This document shows, one piece after another, positions 5,776 through 7,106 of a stretch of 7,106 nucleotides of DNA. Made by a program: the position numbers and the translations under genes. Under the pieces are notes generated by a model that saw only the letters and a list, made by a program, of their open reading frames with translations, had not been told where the DNA came from and made no database searches. The stretch covers positions 1 through 7,106 of the forward strand of contig JAISES010000022.1 in the NCBI GenBank assembly GCA_031263965.1, written 5' to 3'. Origin of the DNA: Prevotella sp. (lineage in GTDB: Bacteria > Bacteroidota > Bacteroidia > Bacteroidales > Dysgonomonadaceae). Positions within the stretch are counted from its first letter, which is position 1; each line of letters opens with the position of its first letter.

Positions 5776-6223
5776 TCGAGCAAAATGGATGAGTGGTGAT
5801 GATATTAAGGAGCCACCAACAGCTGATGCAATAACGGGATGCCTCAGAACCACAAAAAACACTTTGTCTGTTTGGCGTATAAACAATGAAGCAGAATTAG
5901 AGGAGGCTGTATTGGCCATCGCTGCTGGACAGGATCGTTTAGAAACAATAGATGTTGTTATGCTTGATGATGATTATTTTGTGAAGTGCGATATCGTAAT
6001 AGAAGAAACAGAGGGTCTTACTCCTGTTGTAGATTTGAAAAACACGCATGTAGATTTATGCTCGTTGGATTTTTGGTCTATTGGAATGGTTGCAGAGCAC
6101 ATTGTTGAGAGCATAAAGAAGGATAAGCATAGGCGATTTCGAGAGGCTGAATTGACGAAAATAATAAAGAATGCGATTGCCACAAAACGTTTAGAATTAG
6201 CCGACTTAAAAGATGGTATTTAA
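5756..6223 (+). CDS. Cargo gene C: unknown 155-residue protein
   Basis: Not recognised. It is a compact soluble alpha/beta protein. Its most conserved-looking block is TADAITGCLRTTKNTLSVW (22-40), followed by a helix ELEEAVLAIAAG (47-58) and a strand ETIDVVML (63-70). TPVVDLKNTHVDL (89-101) and a charged helical C-terminus (about 107-150) complete it. The run of conserved-type residues DAIT, LRT, LSVW and a TP...H segment reads like a real family, not a chance frame, but no catalytic set can be named. The ATG lies 20 bases inside the end of gene B in another frame, so translation is probably coupled. The stop is 15 bases from the stop of the convergent recombinase gene, with no obvious terminator between them. 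Confidence 0.78.
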   Translation: MLVRKINRAKWMSGDDIKEPPTADAITGCLRTTKNTLSVWRINNEAELEEAVLAIAAGQDRLETIDVVMLDDDYFVKCDIVIEETEGLTPVVDLKNTHVDLCSLDFWSIGMVAEHIVESIKKDKHRRFREAELTKIIKNAIATKRLELADLKDGI

Positions 6224-6238
6224 AAAAAGGTAATATAA

Positions 6239-7106
6239 TTACAACCTCAATTCCGGCAAACTATTAATCGCATCTTCTTTCAATTTATCTATAGCACGAG
6301 TATATTTTTCTGTATGTTTCAATCTGCTATGCCCCAATAAACTGGCAACCGTTTTGATATTAGCCCCATTGTTCAAAATATTTACGGCAAAGGAATGGCG
6401 AGCACAATGCCAACTGATGTGCTTGTTTATTCCTGCTCGTTTTACCCACCGTTTTACGGATTTACAGCAACTTTCATAACTGAGCAATGTAAAGACGAAG
6501 CTATCCAGATTTCCGTCCTCTGGTGGGTTACCTATTAGAGAAAGTAGTCCGTCGTTTAATGGAATAACAACCCCGCTACTTGCCGAATGTCCTTTTGTCT
6601 TGCTTTGTTCAAATTTCAATAGCCGATTGGAATAATCCACATTTCGGAAAGTCAGTTCCTTTACGTCACAGAATCGTAAGCCGCAATATAGGCAGAATAT
6701 AAAAGCCCGCCTTACTTCGGGATTCTCATAATCATAATGACAATTTATAAGGGCTTGTATTTCTTCTAATGAAAGTACGTCCTTACGCAGTATTTGGTCA
6801 TCTATCTTACATTGAACACCTGTGCATGGATTCTTAATGAGTATATCATGCTCAATAGCTGATTTGATAACCTTTTTGAAGCGTTGATAAATACTTTTAG
6901 CCCCTTCGCCTACACTTCTGCTCTGCAAATATTCGACACACGACGCTATCATTTCCTTATCCAGATGCTCTGCACGAATATTTAACGCATAGACAGGATA
7001 TTTTTCTTGCAGAAAGTCTTGAAACCGATTAAGTGCAATCTGAACCATGCGTATATCCTTCTTTGTATATCCGTCAATATAGGATTGAAAGTAGTCGAGG
7101 AAATTC
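6239..7106 (-). CDS. Tyrosine recombinase (integrase), N-terminus cut by the window edge
   Basis: The C-terminal 288 residues of a phage-type integrase. The reading frame stays open through the last base of the window (the visible 5' end reads NFLDYFQSYIDGYTKKDIR), so the internal ATG at 7046-7048 is not the true start and the N-terminal end lies outside. A SAM-like core-binding domain comes first, followed by the catalytic domain. Counting from that internal Met, the catalytic set is complete: Arg125 in GLRFCDV, Lys150 or Lys152 in QSKTKGH, His214 and Arg217 in HCARHSF, His240 in LLGHS, and the nucleophile Tyr249 in EKYTRA. It would integrate and excise the element at a specific att site. 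It is convergent with the cargo operon, unlike the + strand mobilization genes. It may belong to this element or to a neighbouring one. Confidence 0.93.
   Translation of the reverse strand, partial: NFLDYFQSYIDGYTKKDIRMVQIALNRFQDFLQEKYPVYALNIRAEHLDKEMIASCVEYLQSRSVGEGAKSIYQRFKKVIKSAIEHDILIKNPCTGVQCKIDDQILRKDVLSLEEIQALINCHYDYENPEVRRAFIFCLYCGLRFCDVKELTFRNVDYSNRLLKFEQSKTKGHSASSGVVIPLNDGLLSLIGNPPEDGNLDSFVFTLLSYESCCKSVKRWVKRAGINKHISWHCARHSFAVNILNNGANIKTVASLLGHSRLKHTEKYTRAIDKLKEDAINSLPELRL

Noticed and set aside
6224..6238. A bidirectional terminator between gene C and the recombinase
   Set aside because: The 15-base gap is A/T-rich but holds no inverted repeat that could form a stem.

Overview
The window looks like most of a mobilizable (non-self-conjugating) genetic element from the Bacteroidetes, probably a gut Bacteroidales such as Bacteroides, Parabacteroides or Prevotella. 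The grounds are the gene set (excisionase-type HTH protein, RepA-like ATPase, toprim primase, MobV relaxase, tyrosine recombinase), A-rich leaders without clear Shine-Dalgarno sequences, and a Bacteroides-type promoter (TTTG, 20 bases, TAnnTTTG) at 4285-4316. No host housekeeping gene is visible, so species cannot be given.

Layout. Bases 1-2449 form a replication module on the + strand: an HTH protein cut near or at the left edge, a RepA-like ATPase three bases behind it, a 181-base gap with four copies of an 11-base iteron in two inverted pairs plus a further inverted repeat, then a primase. Bases 2450-2710 have no gene but hold at least six inverted repeats in about 200 bases, ending in a 21-bp stem; this is the best candidate for the transfer origin. 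Bases 2711-4146 are the mobilization module: a MobV/Pre relaxase and a small protein of unknown role. Bases 4147-4351 carry the promoter described above. Bases 4352-6223 are a compact, AT-richer three-gene operon (genes A, B, C; 244, 228 and 155 aa) of unrecognised function. Bases 6239-7106, on the - strand, are the C-terminal part of a tyrosine recombinase whose N-terminus lies beyond the right edge.

How they may work together. The recombinase would excise and integrate the element, perhaps with the HTH protein acting as a directionality factor. The ATPase and primase, acting at the iteron region, could replicate the circular form or prime the transferred strand. The relaxase would nick the hairpin-rich region and use the transfer machinery of a co-resident conjugative element. 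The A-B-C trio is the cargo. Its position between mobilization and integration genes, own promoter, tight coupling and different composition make it the most likely undescribed system here. Its proteins show no catalytic motif I can name, so a defence, toxin-antitoxin or other accessory role is inference only.
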